Shown: positions 1 to 34,900, counted from the stretch's first letter. The stretch is 64,000 nucleotides of DNA from Streblospio benedicti (GCA_019095985.1 CM032666.1:54642993-54706992); one strand, 5' to 3'. Notes: a model not told the origin generated them from the letters alone. Made by a program: numbers and translations.

Positions 1-589
1 GCACTGAACGTCGTAAAAATGCATAAGCCAAACGAAGTTACTTATATATGTGCGAATGTTCTACGATCCTTAGACGCAGCATAACTACATGTATCTACAA
101 CAAACTTAATCAAGCTGTGTTTTCGTCAACATTTTTTTAACTTGTAGAGCTACGCAGGTGGAAATCGCTGATGTGTAAAGCGGGTTTTTTAGGCATGAAA
201 AATCTTGTTTGAAGCTGTTAATCTGGGTTGACATGTTGCAACTAATCCATGCTTTAATCAGACATATCATGGTTAAATGTTGTTTTGGTGAAGTGTGTAC
301 AATCGTGACTTTCAAGTAGCACAGCAAAGCTCATCTGCATGCCTCACGACTTGAGCCGTGCTACAACCATATTCAATTCTGTGGAACTAAGGGATGATGT
401 ATATTTTGTCACGCTCCGCAAAAGTGCACAAGTGGAACAATGTTCCACCTAGAGGAGTGTGTGTGTGTGTGGGGGGGGGGGGGTCAAGTTTTGGATATTC
501 CACGTTTTTTTGTTGTTGTTTTTTGGGGGGGGGTCTAATAACATTTAATGAATATTATGCATTTACACACACACACACACACGGGCACG

Positions 590-658
<69 letters not shown>

Positions 659-765
659 TTTTTTTGAATCACCTAAAATTATCGCACACACTCAAACAAT
701 GTTTTTACATTCCGAATGAATATTATACATTTACACACACACACACACACACACACGCACGCACG

Positions 766-844
<79 letters not shown>

Positions 845-2015
845 GCCTTAGATTTAAACTTGTCCCGTGTTAAGACATATTGGCTAAGTGAATCACCTAA
901 AATTATCCCGTTTACATGGCTCAAACAATGTTGACACCTATCTCAAACATGGTATGTTGGTATTTTGTGGACATTTATGCGTTACGTTGCGCCCACCATT
1001 GGTTCTACATCAATAGCTGATAGTATAATTTAATATTTCTTATAAAAAGTCGAGTCATGATATGTTCTGGGTGGTAACATATCCTAATATTTTTTTCTCT
1101 GATAATTATTGGGTGAGTCAAAGTATCCAGAAGGCAAAATGAGAAAAAGCGTGTGGTTATGACTACTTACCCATAGAGGCTCTACGTAATAATGCTGTAA
1201 TTTTTTTTCTTGTGAGTGCTATTCAATATCTGTTTCCAGTTAGGGAAAGTTCTGCATATTTGTAACCAGTGTATAATTTCGCCAATTGCAAAATGTTATA
1301 CAAATGACCCTTGAGACCCTAGCAATAGCGGAGGGATCACTTTCGCATCAGCGTTATACACATTGTACTGTTCTATTTTAATGACAGATTGCTGTTTTTT
1401 ATGGAAAATGTCATATTAAAATCACCGAAGGTCTTGTTATTCAAGTTCACAAGCATGACCTTTATAATATAGTTCAACTACTAAGATGTAACATTTTGTT
1501 GTCAATATATTCCTTGGGTCATAATACTCACCATTGTGAGGATATGGTTCATGTTAGCAGTGGTTTATAAACATATTCTTACCATAATTATTCTTGCAAT
1601 TATACTGCTAACCGGTGATTTCATTTTTTGTGCTGTATTTGTTATTTCTACTTCGTTCAAGATGCAAAACCTTCCCACAGCGGCTTTAAACCCGCTTTAC
1701 AGTAGAGCGATCATGAGCGAACCCGTGCAACGCATCTGTACGTATTATGTCACGTCGTCAACTTGGGCGTATTGTGGCGGCATTGAACGTAGCAAAAATG
1801 CATGGTAGGACAAGTTGCTGAGGCAAACGAAGTGTTACTTATATGTGCGAATGTTCGGCGATCCCTAGACGCAGCATAACTATTTGAAGCAAGCTTTAAC
1901 CAAACTGAATGTTCGTTCAAAATTTTTGAACATGTTCAAAATTTCATGACGAATTTGCCTGTTCGCCAGTGCACGTAAAGCTACGTAGGTGGAATTCGCT
2001 ATAGTGTAAAGCGTG
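1..2015. repeat. Direct repeat pair 1-190 and 1780-2015
   Basis: The two flanks share CTAGACGCAGCATAACTA-like blocks and the GTGTAAAGCG block. A short inverted copy of the latter lies at 1688-1710. Nothing coding is visible between them apart from a CA-rich microsatellite, and the left copy is cut by the window edge. Family not assigned. Confidence 0.45.
565..839. repeat. (CA)n microsatellite, duplicated with its flank
   Basis: Two CA tracts (about 565-655 and 733-839), each preceded by TGAATATTATNCATTTACAC and followed by AATCACCTAAAATTATC, so the tract and its flank were duplicated. Confidence 0.95.
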
Positions 2016-4393
2016 TTTTTAAAACGTCAAAGCAGCAAACCACAGGTATGAATCTGGTAATGCTGTGATGGAGGCTAAAATAACAGCAGATGACGTCACA
2101 TATAAAGTACTTAATTATGAGGTGTTTTTTTGTTATCTAGGTGTCTTGTATCACATATTGTAATACTTGCACAAGAAAGTTGGGTATTTCTACTGATGCT
2201 TGATTCACAAACGGAAATTACTTGGAACTATGTTCTGGGCATAAAAATATTATGTTAATGTGGTGATTCCGCAGGTCAGATTTGAACTAGTCATGGCGAA
2301 ACAAGGGGTGGCCACGTGTTTGGACTGGCTTGTTTACATAATAGTTCCCTGGCCAAAGTGCATGAATTCATAGTAGAATAAAGAAATGGCAGTGAACTAC
2401 TAGTATTTGGCATTCGTATTTTTTCCTACACATCTTGAATATTTCAGAGAGTACTAGTAGGCAAGGCATTTGTTAATAGAGCAATGGAAACGCTATTTGT
2501 GTGTTCTAACCCACTGTAAAAGCCCCTTTGTGGTCCATAACGCACCCCAAAATGTGGAAACGCTGATTGCATTGTGAACTTATGCGTGAAGAGACAAGAC
2601 ATTTATTTTTAGAACATTTTAAATATATTCTTTGGTAGCGATACAAGTTCTTTTTAACAATTGTTTGAAATAAAAATAGTTTAAATTTTATTCTATTTTT
2701 ATTCTTATTTTAAATTCAGGATTATTAGGACCTTATAATTGTTGTGGTTCTAGATCGTAGCTGGTGGTGAAAGGTTTGTCAAAAGAAGTATAAATTTCAA
2801 TAAACTTTTCTAAAATTTATTCATATTTCATTTTTACCAGTTATTGATGTTTACAAAATCCCATGTTTAAGTGGAAGATGCATTCTGATGTGAACAAGAT
2901 TCTGTCCGGTAAAGATAGCTTGTTACAAGAGTTTGAATAGCACATCTCGCATTACATATATACATAAAGAGTAAATGATATTGAATTACTCGGGGATTGA
3001 AACTACCATTTTCAAATGTGTTGACGCGATGGTTTGCATATTTCTTTGAAGTAGACTTCAAAGATATTTGGAACTATCAATTCGTCAAGAAGGGTATTCT
3101 TGTACCAAAACATGTAAATAATGATAATAAAAAACTTTTGGACCAATAGGTATTTTAGTATTTTATAATCACTTTAGAAGATAAGACAGTAAAAATAGAA
3201 CAAAAGAGGTGGAATCAAATGAGACCGTCGCAGGTTTATAAACTAAGGTGAGTATACTTGGGGGGGGGGGTACAGATCCACTAGGGGGATCAGGGCGCGC
3301 CCCAGGATATGTTTTTGCAAGGATGCCATTTGGTGTAATCTAAGGCATGTTTAAGGCAACCGAAGAGTACCTTTAGTGGTATAAATAATTCCATTTTATA
3401 CTGTTTCCGCCCATTAACACAAATCTTCAATGTAAATAAAAAACAGATGCAATACAAATTTTGCGCAATGAAGACAGTAGAGACCAACATATTTTGACAT
3501 TTATTTCATATCATTTTCGTATTGTTAAGGTTATCACATACTGAACAACCAATGAAATATCGTATGTTGTTTTTGTAAAATAAAGACACTTGAATCGAGC
3601 TCAATGCCATATGAAGCTTTTTTGTGGGGGGGGGGGGGGGGGGGTGTCACATCATATCACAAGAGAGCGAGCATATACCAGTGGGGTTTTGTGGAGACTG
3701 TAGCAAGAGGGGCGAAAATGAAGGTGCAAGATTTCCTGATACTTAACATGTTGGGATCTTTTATCATTCTCTTCAATAATATCACATTCCATATAACACA
3801 TTAATCTTATACAAAGCACAAAGACCTAGAACTTTCATTCAATATATTCTCAGTATAATCATATGGTACTAACCTAGACGTTGCATACTTCAGCTTTCAG
3901 CCAATGTCGAGGTCATGGAACAAAAAAAAAGGGATTTTGCTTCATTTGAAGTGACACAATAATTGTCCGTAAATCACACTCCACAGAGTGACCCAGTTCC
4001 ATATTATGGGGATGTAGACTGTCAACAATTTTGCCGATGTCCATTTATGGGGCCAATGCAGGTTGCTGGTAAGGGGACGGGTAAGAAGAGCAAACGATGG
4101 TGAGAAATGTTGTGCCATGCTAGGGGGCATGTTCCCCAATGGAAAAAATGGGAATTTTGTGTGTTCACACTTAGCGCTTAAGCAGTGTAAAAATGTTGAG
4201 GAAAGGGTAAAGGTTGCAAATTTTTAGAGGTTTTATTCGGGTAGATGCTGTAAAAATCAAACATTGCCCCCCCCCCCCCTTGTGCCGCTCTAGATACGCC
4301 CTTGATATTTTATCATTTTATATTAATTGCATGCATAAACTAAAAAGTTAAGAATCCTATGTATTTGGTACGCGGCGCTTGGTCTCATATAAT

Positions 4394-4630
4394 GTTCTTT
4401 TTATGTTGTGTGGTATTTATTCACAATAGTTTAATTTTGAATTTTTTATTTACTAACGTTTTCAAACCATGTACATGTAGGTTCCTTGTCAAAAACTAAA
4501 ACATAAATTTTGGTTTTAGTCTATTTTAGTTTTTGACAAGGAACCTACATGGTTTGAAAACGTCAATAAATAAAAATTCAAACTTAAACTACCGGTATTG
4601 TGAATTAATACCACACAGCATAAAAATCAC
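4394..4630. mobile_element. Foldback element
   Basis: Arms of about 105 bp are inverted copies: TTATGTTGTGTGGTATT and TTGTCAAAAACTAAAAC on the left return as complements on the right, with a loop of about 20 bp. No coding content. Confidence 0.75.
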
Positions 4631-4838
4631 ATTTCATAACAAAATGAAACTAAAAAGTGAAATGAAACATAAGTTTGAGCAGCGATGATGAAATATATCT
4701 ATTGAATATGTTGGATAGAACACAACAAATATCTTACATTATTAACTTGCAAAGCCGAAATTTGTGGTGATACATTTTAGCTGTGCTGGGATCAACATAA
4801 AACGCAAACCATCATACTGGTAACGTATTAGCAGTGCA

Positions 4839-5015
4839 CAGTCGAACCTCCAAGTAAGATCGCCTCTATGTTTAGACCACCTCTATAATAAGACCACTTT
4901 TCACGGTCCCAAACCTTCGTAAGCTATTAAAATGAGCCTCTGTATAGAGACCACCTCTCTTTTGAGGCCACCTAATACTGGTCCCCAAGGCGGTCCCAAT
5001 AGAGAGGTTCTACTG
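4839..5015. mobile_element. pogo/Tc1-type MITE, CAGTNGAACCTC ends
   Basis: Inverted ends CAGTCGAACCTC and GAGGTTCTACTG, with repeated GACCACCTCT blocks inside and TA at the right edge. This is a widespread invertebrate MITE type related to pogo elements. Confidence 0.7.
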
Positions 5016-5039
5016 TATCAATAAAAAAAACAAGTTTTG

Positions 5040-5590
5040 TTTAGCCTTGGAAGTGGACAATAATTGCGTCGCTCCAGTAGCTGAAGCGAAAGCCTTGTGA
5101 TCACTTCGTTTCTATGTATCTATGTATGTATATATGTCTCTGGACAAGCTAGAGCTTTTACCGTTACACCGATTTCTTTCAAACTTTTCACAGCTATGAG
5201 GTATGAGGCGACACCAAAGTGATTCGATTTTGGGCGCTCTGCCAATTAAATTTTGTTTTCTAGAAGCTCTTTTATGACATTTTTAATGATATTCAATGCA
5301 CTTAGCCAGCAAGAAAAAAATCAATATTTCAACCAAGCACCAAAATTGATTATTGGATTTGAAACTGATATTGATTATCATCTTGTTATCCAGTACTATT
5401 GTATGGCAACACAAATAGCTTTATGCTGGATATATTGATTCTGATTCATTCTGATGTTTTCTTCTCAAATTCATAGATTTCTTGATTGTAAAGTATACAT
5501 TTTTTCAGTATATTATCTTAATTGCCCAAAAGTCAAGGTCGTTCTAGCGACGCAGTGTTCTTTGAACACTTTTGATCTAGTTTCAAGTTG
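5040..5590. repeat. Interspersed repeat, copy 1
   Basis: Inverted match to 49795-50330 over several blocks: the GCTGAAGC end, the TTTCTTTCAAACTTT block, the AAAATCGAATCACTTTG block and the GTGTTCTTTGAACAC end. A shorter third end lies at 29418-29490. Confidence 0.65.
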
Positions 5591-7071
5591 TTTCTTTAAG
5601 TGAGTGAATATCGAAACATTGGCACAAGAGTTATGTTAGGAGATTTTATTATATAATAGAAGGTGTCGTAGCCTTAGTAATTCTATTGAAGTTGTGGATG
5701 AAATATACCTGATGGGGACGTTATTGGTGAATATTAGAATACCTACTCCAGTAACGTTTTACTAGACTTTCTAATCACCAGTATTAAATTTCTATATGTT
5801 AAATGGACTTGGAATAAACTTAAAAGAACACTAAAATTCTAAATATTTTAACATTCATTAAATTAAACATTTACTTTTAGTATTCAAGAAAGGAGGCTGT
5901 ATGAAATAAAATACAACAAACATCATTGCTGCGTGAAATTTTTATTATGCAAGAAAGTCATATACAGACAAGAAAAAGATGATGTAAATGTTTAGTTATA
6001 TAGATTATATTAAGTCAAAGATTTATTGAATATATTTTGTGTCATGGACACATCCTCAGCATAAATGAAAAATTATTAATTGATGGTATACACTTTTGTG
6101 GAGCTGTAGCATTAAGATTATTCCTCTTTTCCTTCAAGTGCAATTGAATGTTCTTTTCATCCTCTTTTGCATTGCCAAGCTCTTTTAATGCAACTGTTTT
6201 TGAAAGTCATGAATTGTTTTTTCATCAAAACAACCATTGGTTGGTATCCTGAACTTTAAAAATGTAGGTATCACAATGTTTAATTAAATTGTGAATAAAA
6301 ATGATGTTGGTTCTATCATTTATAAGAAGAATTATTACAGTATACAAATAATAGTACTACAGTGTACAAATACAATAAAAAATAATACAATATACAAGAC
6401 AAACAATGCAAACACAAAGTTTTTACATATTATGCAATATTCAATGACAATATTATAAAGAGATTACAACTTTGTCGTCAGTTAGTTCAGATGATATCTA
6501 TTCCAAGTTGCGATAGCTATATTACACTATTGAAGTTTAATAGTAAATATTCGAAACACTTGTGCGATACAAGATATTCTACGTTTAATTACGGGTTTAG
6601 TTCATTATATTATATTGCAATCACTCTGACTCTACTAATACATTATAAAATAATGTCCAAAGGGGTGTTAGTTTGTCACGTATTTATGTTTTAATGGCAT
6701 TGATCATTTTAAAAATATGGTACGAAAAGCAATGCACAGATTGAAGTTGAGGTTAAGTAGGTCTTATAATAGCATTGCCAGAAGTATTGTAGATTCTACT
6801 TATTTTATGCACTATTTGTCAATAAGTAGAGTCTGGTGTAGAGAGTTGGATATTCTTATCTGTGATACGTACTGTGATGCGATAATTTCATTATTAACTT
6901 CTTTTACGTTATGTTTTATGTTATATGGACTTTTACTCTGATGTATTGTACCAATACATATGAAGTTGATATATAGAATACATAGTTAAGAAAACGTAAG
7001 AGAACAGATGATAGACTTTAAATAGTGGAAGTCAGCTTTCGCGTCAATCCTCCACATCGCGTCCGGGGACA

Positions 7072-7212
7072 AAGCATGGGTCGTCATCAAAAAGCATGGG
7101 TCGTCATCAAAAATCATGGGTCGTCATCACATAGCATGGGTCGTCATCAAAAAGCATGGGTCGTCATCAAAAAGCATGGGTCGTCATCAAAAAGCATGGG
7201 TCGTCATCACAA
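7072..7212. repeat. 20-bp minisatellite, seven copies
   Basis: Unit AGCATGGGTCGTCATCAAAA with few variants. Confidence 0.95.
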
Positions 7213-7336
7213 TCATTCAATGGCTTCAAATTTCCATCTGAGTGCGTCTGCAAGTTGAACAGAGTGATGCCAATGCTTATGTTACATTTCAACTAGTGCA
7301 TGGCAGTTTGTCATGTTATCATATATTAGTAATTGC

Positions 7337-7389
7337 ACACACACACACGCGCGCACACACATACACACACACACAGAGTCACACACACA

Positions 7390-7420
<31 letters not shown>

Positions 7421-7449
7421 AGTCACGCGCGCGCACACAGACACACAGA
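7337..7449. repeat. (CA)n/(CG) microsatellite
   Basis: CA tract broken by CGCGCG and GAGTCA units. Confidence 0.9.
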
Positions 7450-7659
7450 AATAAGATAAAATAAAATAATAATAAATGAAATAAAAAAAATGTTATCATA
7501 TGTATTATCTTTGTAGAAAACAGTGGGTCTACGGTAGTGGTCTATCTGAGACGTCTATATACATGTATATTAAATTTCAACAGTGGCCAAAATAAATGTA
7601 TTATATTGATTCAAACTAGTTCTGCAATGCTTAACGTATTTGTAAACGATGTACTTAAA

Positions 7660-7665
7660 TTTATT
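7660..7665 (-). promoter_or_regulatory. Candidate poly(A) signal of gene A
   Basis: AATAAA on the minus strand about 90 nt past the stop at 7754, the expected position for a short 3' UTR. Confidence 0.45.
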
Positions 7666-7753
7666 TTACAATAATCACAAATCTAGTCTATGTGACGCTC
7701 CAGCATTGTATAACATGTAAATACTGCCAAAAACTTCGTCATATATTACCTAC

Positions 7754-28418
<20,665 letters not shown>

Positions 28419-28979
28419 GGCCAGCAGCGACGGCTGGTGCAGTGGTATGATAGCAAATTCGTCTCCAACACAAATCCTTTTAAATAATCCAAAAGATGTC
28501 AAAACTTTGAAGAAAAGATAGAAATGCTTTAACTGTCTCTCTTCAGACGTCTTCAGTCACAGGCTCAGCGAGAAGTGTGCTTGATGTTGCAAACGTTCCC
28601 TGATATAATCACCTAAACAAAGAGCTGATCACGTCAGCTGTTCACATTTGTACATTGCCAGAAAAACACTAAAGGAGCTTTTTTACCTGCACCACGTTTA
28701 CCACCAACGTTCTCTCTTTTATCTCTTCAGGGCATATCATTAGCGAATTCTTTCAAACAGACTTTTTAGAAAAAGCTCAATCTTGCCAGCAAAACACACT
28801 GACAATCATCTTATAAAGTACAAAAAGAAAAACACATATATAAAAGTTGTTTTATAATCTCTATGTGGGATACTTGATAAACCTTGCTGTAGTATTGGCA
28901 ATATCCAATATTATAAAATAAAAAATGAAAATCCTCCTATTGTAAAAGGCTAAGTCAGTTACTTCAAATGAATAAGTGT

Positions 28980-29110
28980 TTCCGTGTTTGAATGGAGTGA
29001 GACTCATGACCAGAAGGTCGTGAGTTCGATTTCGGGTTAGGTCTGGTTGTAGGTGTTGAGCAAACTCATCCCTAACAGGTTGTACACTGATCCACGGTAC
29101 CTACACGTTA
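28980..29110 (+). repeat. tRNA-like SINE remnant
   Basis: GTCGTGAGTTCGATTTCGGG is a box B-like sequence followed by a non-coding tail. Box A is poor. Confidence 0.4.
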
Positions 29111-30060
29111 AATAGATACAGGTCAAGAGTGTGTACGCTAAAGTGAAAAATCATTGGAATGAGCTTCCCAGCAGCAGTTAACAGATTTTTTTTGATTGAG
29201 AAATGTTGCAATAACATAAGAATCCACATTTAATTACAAATTTTAAATCAAACTAAACTGTGATACTCCTATACTATAATTTGTAATAAGTTGTAGTTTA
29301 AAAGCTTTGTATTTTAAAAATGTTGATGATGGCTGAGGAAAGTTTTTTGTTTGAGTTACTGTGTCGTACGAAATCAAATTCTAAAATGAACTAGTTCTTA
29401 TAATTTGGCATACATACATACATACATAGGTAGTTGCAACAAACGAAACACACACAAGGCTTTGCTTCACCTGCGGAAGAGACGCACTTGGCACCAACTT
29501 CTCAATGCAGCCAACAGGAAGCGCTACGGAAGTCCAAAACTTCCGGCGGTGGCGGCGGCAGCAGAAAGGACATCGTGTGTCACACTTTTGCTGAAGGCTG
29601 CCAAAGCCTTTGTTAGACCACGGCTACTGCAAATCAACCTATGGCCTTGACGGAGGTAATTTACTAACTTTTAGGACAATCTCGTCTGTTTTAAGTGTTT
29701 TGTTGTTCTTTTTAAAACTGCTGAATATTTCACGACGATTTGTTAGTTGGTAGAATTTTTTTTTCTTTCAAATGTGTAAAGGAGACTTCAGTCTCGTCAA
29801 CAGTTTATAGATTAAACAGGGATCATAGATACGTCGGGTTTATAAGGAAGAACAAGGGTTTCTTCCAAAAGGCTTTAATAAGAGTAGTTATAACAGTGGC
29901 AGCCGTACATGGAATGAATGACTATACCAATACCAACTTATACACCATAACGCCACACAGTACACATTGAGAGGAGCACAGCGGGACTGAGGGCCAATAA
30001 CCTGGATACTTGGCCTACATACTAGGCACGCAATGAATGGATTACATTGCCGATGTCCTA

Positions 30061-30943
30061 GGGATCGTTCACAAATTACGTCAGCTATCGGGGGGGGGGG
30101 GGGGTCATGAATGTCTGACGAAAGCTGATAGGGGGGTTCGGCACTGGCTGACATAAGCTTTCAGCTTTCATCCCAGTTTTAAAGACCATTGAGATATTTA
30201 ACCAGTCAGAGATATTCCAGATCGTGCTCAACTATAATTTATGTGATATGAGGTCATCCTCAGCTAATAATGAAAAATGATATACACTATAGAACCAGTA
30301 GAATTGATACGATGCACATGTCAATATACATGTACGTTTTATTGTTATGACTAACAAAAGAAAGATTGTTGTCTTTTTTTATGATTATGTTGAATTGTTA
30401 GAAGAAATAAATATGTTTTGTTCACTGCTTCAATTTTTCATCTTGCATTATCAAATGTATCTTAATTCTTTATCTTTCGAAATATTTTTCATTCACTTTT
30501 CACAAGTCCGAATGCAAGTGCGTTATGAAGACTGGCAAATTCACCTTTACAGGGCCATAACCTCTGAATCTAATGGGGTTTCCAAAATGCAAATGCTCAT
30601 GGGTATGCCGAAAGTGCCATAAAATGATATTTTGGGGGTGAAAAAGGTGTGTACATGCCCTCCGCCTCCCGCTCACTGGATCTTTTGACTATGATGAAGT
30701 AGAAGAGCCTGCATTTGTGGAGGTCCAGCATAAAATATCTATTGCAGAGGTACCATAACCTTTAACTCTAAAATTGATAAAATGTTTGTTGATTTTACAG
30801 TTGAGATGTGCACGCAAGCAAATGCTGGCGTCAGCTGGCGGGGTGGTGGGGGTCATCGAAAGCTGACAAAAGCTGACGTTGGAGGGGGGAGGGGACGGGG
30901 TCAAAATAGCCAAATTTTGGCTGACGTAATTTGTGAACGATCC
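30061..30943. mobile_element. Possible TIR element, GGGATCGTTCACAAATTACG ends
   Basis: The same 25-bp end occurs inverted at 30061 and 30943, each followed inward by a G-run and AAAGCTGA motifs. It may be one 883-bp element or two facing remnants. Confidence 0.5.
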
Positions 30944-31504
30944 CATAACATTTTTTGTTTGAGTGGCAGAAAATGAACAATAAAACTATAAATCCCATTT
31001 TTGCTGCCGCCCACGCCACCAATGTCTAAAATTGATGTTAACTCCAGAGACCCGGATCAAGCTGGTTCATCAGTCGGAGTGAGCGGGGGGGGGGGGGGCA
31101 CTTAATGCATCTCATTGGGGCTTTCATACACAGTGAGGGGGTGACACAGGGGTCCTGAGTTCCATGTTCCACCATTTCTTTACCCCTAGCTATGTTCCAT
31201 GTTCCACTATTTTTTGACCACATGTTCCATGTTCCACTATCCTGTGTCATCCCCGCCAATAGTGAAAATGCCAAGAACTGCTTAACAATAGAAACATTTA
31301 TTTCAGATTAAATTCCATAGAAAAGATATATAAAATATACATGTATACATAAATAAATACTGAATAACAATGAAATATTTTGATAGAAGCAGGCGCCCCA
31401 CGATTTGTGTGGCTCTAATGCTATCTACCCAAAGTGTAACTTAATCTGTATAGTAATTAACCCTGTGGGTTCATGCCATCTTTCATTCTTCGTGTTCATC
31501 CTAC

Positions 31505-33050
31505 GAATGCCGGACGTTCTGCCGACGGGACTATTCGCCGACAGACAGACAGACGATCTGCCGGTGGTTTGGGACTATTTACCGGTGAGACGATCCGCCG
31601 GTATTAGCAGTTGTTTGGACCATATGCCGATAAGACGATTGACCGGTGTGTGATGTATATAAAATCTAACAAGAAACATAATGACATTAGCTTACATTTT
31701 GTGCTCTAATCATTTTATATACATTCTCAGATGGACGAGGTTAACGTACGTGTCTCTGTAAACAAACACCTTATGTGTAGTGTGAAGGACCATGCTGGTA
31801 TGATTGACAATAGAAATAAATTGATATCTCACACCCTTTTACCTCACCTTTGCTGATCTATTTTGGACTTTTAAGACGGCTTCAAGTATAGCAGTTAGCA
31901 AGAGATTATGGTGAACCTAAGTGCATCAGTCATTTTCGTGACAGGATCAGATTTCACAAATTTCTTTAACTGTTTCCAATGCCAAAGATTCTTGATATAG
32001 AAACACAGTCTGAATAGGTATGTACAAAGAGAAACTCATTGCACGAACCATCTCCAAATGTTTCTTTCAACAGGTTAATATTATACACTTTTCGTTCTTG
32101 TAACTCATTGTTTGCATCAAAATGGAATCAAATGATCTTGTCTATTCTGGAGTAATTAAGGAGCAATATAAGCAAATCTGTATCCTCACTGACCAATATT
32201 GTAATGCAATGATGAGATCGTTCAACAGTTTAACGTCTGCCTCTACCAGTAAAGCGAGGGGCACATTCCACCTTGCGGCGGTGGTCGCCGCAAGGCATGT
32301 TGAGGTCTGCGGCGTCTACGGCGTTTTCCGCATGCATTGACAAAAGTACAGTTGTGGGCACATACGCACGGGCCCCGTGCGTTAGGAATGCGTCGGGACA
32401 GGGAGTGGTTTTTATTGAGTTGGCCGTGAGATCAACTTGCATAGAACATGCGATGTACTCGCGTACAACTTACGCTCTACGCACCGTGTGATTACAAAAG
32501 TACGGGATCCGCACGTGCATGGTACAGGGAACGCACGGCCCCAGTACAGTGTCTGTGCCGACAACGTGCGGTTAAATCCTCTGCGTTTCATGTAAGATCT
32601 CCGCACTGCCTCCGTACGGTTAGGCCATGACGCAGGGTGGTCGTAGAAGAAGTTTGGCAAGCCAAACTTCTTCTGCGGACACCGTACGGCCTTGAAAAAA
32701 CGTACGTTTGCCGCACTGTACACTCACGGATCGTCACGATTTCTGTGCGTTTTTGGTCGTAGACTGGCTCTAGGCCCACCTTGCGGTGGAATGTGCCCCT
32801 CGCTTAACTGAACAACATGACATCCCCCTTTAGGTAAATTATTGCTGGATTAATGAGAGCAAGCATGTTTGCATTATTGGAATGATATAATATGGGTAGG
32901 ATCGGCAGAAACTTGGTATCGGCGAAACATTCCATCGGCAGACCGTCCACTACAATGAAGGCTAGGCATTGTTAAAGCTATTTGGACGGCCCGCCGATGA
33001 GAGGCTGGACGATCCGCCGGGGAAAAGACGTTCCGCGGATCGTCCTGTTA
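31505..33050. mobile_element. Possible TIR element with GACGATCYGCCGG subterminal repeats
   Basis: Both flanks carry clustered copies of a GACGATCCGCCGG-like motif (31500-31655 and 32895-33050), in opposite sense near the edges. The 552-bp element at 32253 sits inside. No transposase seen. Confidence 0.45.
32253..32804. mobile_element. 552-bp hairpin-rich TIR element, copy 2
   Basis: Full copy, same 552-bp length and ends as 23370-23921, flanked by TAA. It includes the near-perfect palindrome AAGTTTGGCAAGCCAAACTT at about 32650. Confidence 0.85.
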
Positions 33051-33059
33051 CCCATCCTA

Positions 33060-34900
33060 TCATAGTTCTGCTAATATATTTATAATTGTTTATCATTTTC
33101 TGTCAATATGTACACTTACATTTCGGTCATTTCAATAGTTCACCTTGTTTATACTCTTCCTTTTTTTGCAATAGCTCTATATGTTCTCCTAACAAGACTT
33201 AAATATGACTATAGTTCGCAAATCATAATCACATCTTTTATAGTTGTTCTTGCTTTTAATAAGCTATTTCGTAAATAGAAGTGACGTCACCAGATCAGAT
33301 GAAAATTGGTGATAAGTTTGCGTTATGGACAGGTATTTTACTAATAGCGCACTGAATGACACAAAGGGGTAAGCCCAGGAAATCAACAAATATGCAGTTG
33401 TATCGATATAATCCCCTTTCAAACCAATTGTGACTGGCAAAAAGAATAATATGCGATCGATTTGACACCAAGAAATAAGAAATCCATCAATTATAAGTTT
33501 GTCAAATATTAGTTGAACTGAGTCGGAGATATGTGAAAATGTTTACACGTGCGTTTTATTTCCAACCATCGGGAAATTCTGACGGAGATGCCAATATAAA
33601 GTAGTTAGTAACTTAGTTAATTCTCTTGGGAATTGAATAATATTAAGTCACCTATTGTAAAACAAGTGTAGGAATCCATATTTGAAGTGAAAAGATTAAT
33701 TCTGCTGACATAGCTGTTATTAAATCCCCTCTAAATCCGGTGAAAAATCTCTGTCATGGCCGAAACCTATTGTTTACATTTTTTGCATGGGATTTAGAGA
33801 ACCTTTTCAGGTGCTGTTTAATGCCAAATTAATCTCTTCTTTTAGCTGTGCATTCTTACACATTTCCTACAAGTGGTGACTTAAATTTATAAATAATAGA
33901 TTATGATTAACAAAGTTATTTAAGCATTTTTGTCGCCGAGTTTTACTATATACTGTACAGAAAAATCATGCCCACATCTTTATGCCTCTTGACCTCTGAC
34001 CTCGTGACGTCACGCGCAATGTACGAAATCACTTCTTTTATAGTTGTTCTTGCTTTTAATTAATGTTGTGTTGTATGTAAGAATACTGTTTTAAAGATAA
34101 TAAGTTGTATGAATCTTTTAGAGCAGATATGATTTTTGTTATATATAATACTAGTGAATTGATCAAATGGAATTTGAAGAATACAGTTAATATGATATGA
34201 ATGTTTCTATATGTGTGTGTTGCCCCAAGCACGTTACAATGGAGGTTCTACTAGTGAAGAAATTCGGATGTCAGAAGTTATACCCGACAGTGCTAAAAAG
34301 TCGCCTGTCGCTTCCAGACCACATTTTGCGCCACCAGCGAGCGTCTGCTTTGTGATTCTCGCCGCTGCCAGTGAATCTGTCGTCTGTACAACATGTTGTG
34401 TGGGACAATTGCTCGGGGGGTGGGGGGTACGGGGTACTTCAGGGCCGAATGGGTGGCGGGGTGCCACTGAAGGTCCAAAATCATACCCCTTAGTGAAACC
34501 AGCGAAACTATGAAAATGATACCCCTAGTGAAACCACCGCATGAAAACAATGAGGTATCATCCCGAGGGGTATTATTCTATATGATACTGTAATGAAAAC
34601 AAGATTTTCTACAATTTATATTTACCCTTTATGCTTTTTTATGGCTCAATAATGCAAAATCACATGAAAAGAGAGCTAGACATTGAACCTCGTGATTGAA
34701 CCTTCCTTAGTGAAACTGGCTGGAATGTTGAAATTGACCTCTAGTGAAACTGAGTGGTGGAAAAGGTGACCCCTAGAGAAACTGAGTGGTGGAAAAGGTG
34801 ACCCCTAGAGAAACTGAGTGGTGGAAAAGGTGACCTCTAGTGAAACTGCAGGGTTTAAAAAGGTGAGCCCTATCAGTGGCACATACTGTATAGGGCGACT
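33060..34900. other. No gene seen
   Basis: AT-rich to about 34200, then a moderately GC-rich repeat-like patch with AGTGAAACC motifs leading into the 32-bp minisatellite. The 100-codon frame at 34211 shows no domain. Confidence 0.55.
34735..34855. repeat. 32-bp minisatellite, about four copies
   Basis: Unit GTGACCCCTAGAGAAACTGA plus GTGGTGGAAAAG. Confidence 0.9.

Larger units (their letters stand above)
2016..7070. other. No gene seen
   Basis: AT-rich sequence with the foldback at 4394, a pogo-type MITE at 4839, the repeat at 5040 and several poly-G/C runs. Open frames are short, lack splice logic and use AT-rich codons. Confidence 0.6.

Noticed and set aside
394-934. His/Thr-rich and Cys/Val-rich frames
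   Set aside because: Frames through CA repeats.
1-2015. Direct repeats 1.78 kb apart as the long terminal repeats of a retroelement
   Set aside because: No coding trace between them and the left one is cut by the window, so the family cannot be decided.
29405-29650. GC-rich 81-codon plus-strand frame near 29.5 kb
   Set aside because: Begins in the end of a dispersed repeat and shows no domain or splice partner.
34211-34550. 100-codon frames on both strands near 34.3 kb
   Set aside because: The frames lie in a GC-richer repeat-like patch leading to the 32-bp minisatellite. No recognisable domain, no exon signals.
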